This document shows, piece by piece, positions 5,920 to 6,979 of a DNA stretch of 6,979 nt. Each line of letters opens with the position of its first letter. The stretch's first letter is position 1. Source of the stretch: PVC group bacterium (lineage in GTDB: Bacteria > Verrucomicrobiota > Kiritimatiellia > SS1-B-03-39 > UBA6053); assembly GCA_003565035.1 (NCBI GenBank), contig PXDP01000362.1, positions 1 to 6,979 of the forward strand, read 5' to 3'. Under the pieces are notes generated by a model. That model worked only from the letters and a program-made list of their open reading frames with translations. It had not been told where the DNA came from and ran no database searches. The translations under genes were made by a program, and so were the position numbers.

Positions 5920-6339
5920 TCAGAGCCGGAATGCGTGATGCATGGAAAAGGCGGCGGGATGGTGGCGGATTTCCGGAGGATCGCCCCGGGGGCCGCCGAT
6001 GACTTCGACAATATCAAAGCGGACATGTTCAGGGGGCGGGCTCAGTTTCCGGGCGTAGCGGGCGGCCGCACGGCTGAGGTTGTAGCGCTTTTGGGCGGTT
6101 ACCGCTTTGCGCGGGGCTTTGAGACCCTCCACGGCACGGGTTTTAACTTCCAGAATCACCAGAATATTTCCGTCGCGTCCCAGCAAATCGATTTCGTCGT
6201 GCTTGCCCACCCGCACCCGGCGGCCCAGAATTTTGATTCCGTTGGCTTTGACAAAACGTTCCGCCTCCTTTTCACCCCATTCGCCGAGTTTCAGGTGCGG
6301 GGCGCGCCGGGAACGGGTAAAGAACGGGAGAAATTTCAT
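5920..6339 (-). CDS. YraN/UPF0102 family nuclease-fold protein
   Basis: The 139-residue protein belongs to the YraN (UPF0102) family, small cytoplasmic proteins with a Holliday-junction-resolvase-like PD-(D/E)XK fold whose cellular role is poorly defined. LGEWGEKEAERFVKANGIKILGRRVR (about 18-43) is the conserved N-terminal helix and strand. The candidate active-site residues are all present: D51 in DEIDLLGRDG, then E64 and K66 in LVILEVKTR. VRFDIVEV (106-113) is the conserved C-terminal strand. A basic stretch at 8-12 precedes the domain. The ATG lies 9 nt after the SDR stop with no clear Shine-Dalgarno, suggesting translation coupled to the SDR gene. The family is more often found beside RNase HII or ribosome/16S processing genes, so an SDR partner is less usual. 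Confidence 0.9.
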   Translation of the reverse strand: MKFLPFFTRSRRAPHLKLGEWGEKEAERFVKANGIKILGRRVRVGKHDEIDLLGRDGNILVILEVKTRAVEGLKAPRKAVTAQKRYNLSRAAARYARKLSPPPEHVRFDIVEVIGGPRGDPPEIRHHPAAFSMHHAFRL

Positions 6340-6348
6340 CGCCGGACA

Positions 6349-6979
6349 TCAAAGTTTGAGGCGTTTAAACAGGGGCTCGGGAATCGACCGGATGATGGTC
6401 ATGATCGCCCGCCAAAAGCCGGGAACATACACGATGTCGGCTTTTCGGCGGGTCATGGCCCGGTGAATCACCCCGCCGGCTTTTTCAGCGGAGACAAACA
6501 GCGGTCCTTTGGGAATGTCCCGGGTCATCGGCGTGTCCACAAAGCCCGGCAGCAGGGTGAGCACCCGTATTCCCTTTGGGTAAAGCCGGTTCCGGAGTCC
6601 CTGCAGAAAAAAGTTCAGTCCGCCTTTGGCGGCACCGTACACATAGTTGCTCTGCCGTCCCCGCAGGCCGGCCACGGAACTGATCACGGAGATCGTTCCG
6701 TGTCCCTGTTGGATCATCCGGTCGGCCACCGCGTGGGCGAGCAGGGCGACAGAAGAGAAGTTAATCTCCAGCGCGCGGCGCAGTGCGGCTGCGTCGGTCT
6801 CGGTTTCGGTTTGGTCCGGCAGGGTGCCGTAGGCGATCAGAACATGATCCACGGCGTCGAATTCCTGCCAGGCGGCAACCACGGTTTGACCGAGGGAGGC
6901 TTCATTCCCCGCGTCAAAATCCGGGAAAACTGCGGTCTGTTCCGCGCCGCGGACGGTGAGGTCCTGCGCCAGGGCCTCC
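6349..6979 (-). CDS. Short-chain dehydrogenase/reductase (SDR), N-terminus outside window
   Basis: The frame is open from the right edge of the window to the stop at 6349, giving about 210 residues. The NAD(P)-binding TGxxxGxG strand lies beyond base 6979, so a GTG at 6880-6882 is internal, not the start. Visible SDR features are VLIAYGTLPDQ in place of the NNAG segment and a complete catalytic tetrad: Asn of EINFSS (codon 6760-6762), Ser of VISSVAG (6676-6678), Tyr (6637-6639) and Lys (6625-6627) of YGAAK. The spacing is normal, with 28 residues from Asn to Ser and 13 from Ser to Tyr. LLPGFVDTPMT follows. The C-terminal VYVPGFWRAIMTIIRSIPEPLFKRLKL looks like a membrane-associating tail. It resembles SDRs related to DprE2, the decaprenyl-phosphoryl-ketopentose reductase, but the sugar-lipid substrate is inference. 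YraN follows after 9 nt. Confidence 0.9.
   Translation of the reverse strand, partial: EALAQDLTVRGAEQTAVFPDFDAGNEASLGQTVVAAWQEFDAVDHVLIAYGTLPDQTETETDAAALRRALEINFSSVALLAHAVADRMIQQGHGTISVISSVAGLRGRQSNYVYGAAKGGLNFFLQGLRNRLYPKGIRVLTLLPGFVDTPMTRDIPKGPLFVSAEKAGGVIHRAMTRRKADIVYVPGFWRAIMTIIRSIPEPLFKRLKL

Overview
The window is about 7 kb of gene-dense, roughly 60% G+C bacterial chromosome with eight protein-coding genes, two of them cut by the window edges. No mobile element, CRISPR array, rRNA or tRNA was seen. The gene set (type II secretion/type IV pilus ATPase, RlmD-type rRNA methyltransferase, RdgC-like protein, QueE, YraN and an exported coiled-coil protein) suggests a Gram-negative-type bacterium. 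The divergent, long RdgC-like protein leans towards the PVC group (Kiritimatiellota/Verrucomicrobiota) or a deltaproteobacterial-type lineage, but this placement is a weak guess.

Layout, left to right. The 3' part of a GspE/PilB secretion ATPase gene (+) runs tail-to-tail into an rRNA m5U methyltransferase gene (-), with a 9-bp overlap. An 88-bp divergent promoter region follows. It serves the methyltransferase gene to the left and a + strand run to the right: an RdgC-like gene, then after 3 bp an oligopeptide-type ABC ATPase gene, then after 98 bp queE. The 98-bp gap before queE is almost entirely self-complementary and can fold into one long imperfect hairpin whose 3' arm covers the queE translation start region. 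This is the most interesting signal in the window. queE collides with a - strand run, sharing its stop region (TTAA). Read from the right, that run is a short-chain dehydrogenase (SDR; N-terminus outside the window), a YraN/UPF0102 nuclease-like protein, and an exported coiled-coil protein with a repetitive acidic tail.

How the genes relate. Most are housekeeping or RNA/DNA maintenance genes: rRNA methylation, the 7-deazaguanine (queuosine) precursor pathway, an RdgC-like DNA-binding protein and a YraN nuclease fold. They do not form one obvious pathway. Tight spacings (3 bp RdgC-like/ABC; 9 bp SDR/YraN) suggest co-translation of unexpected partners. No complete new multi-gene system can be claimed. 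The candidates for novelty are the queE leader structure, the RdgC-like/ABC ATPase pair and the coiled-coil protein.
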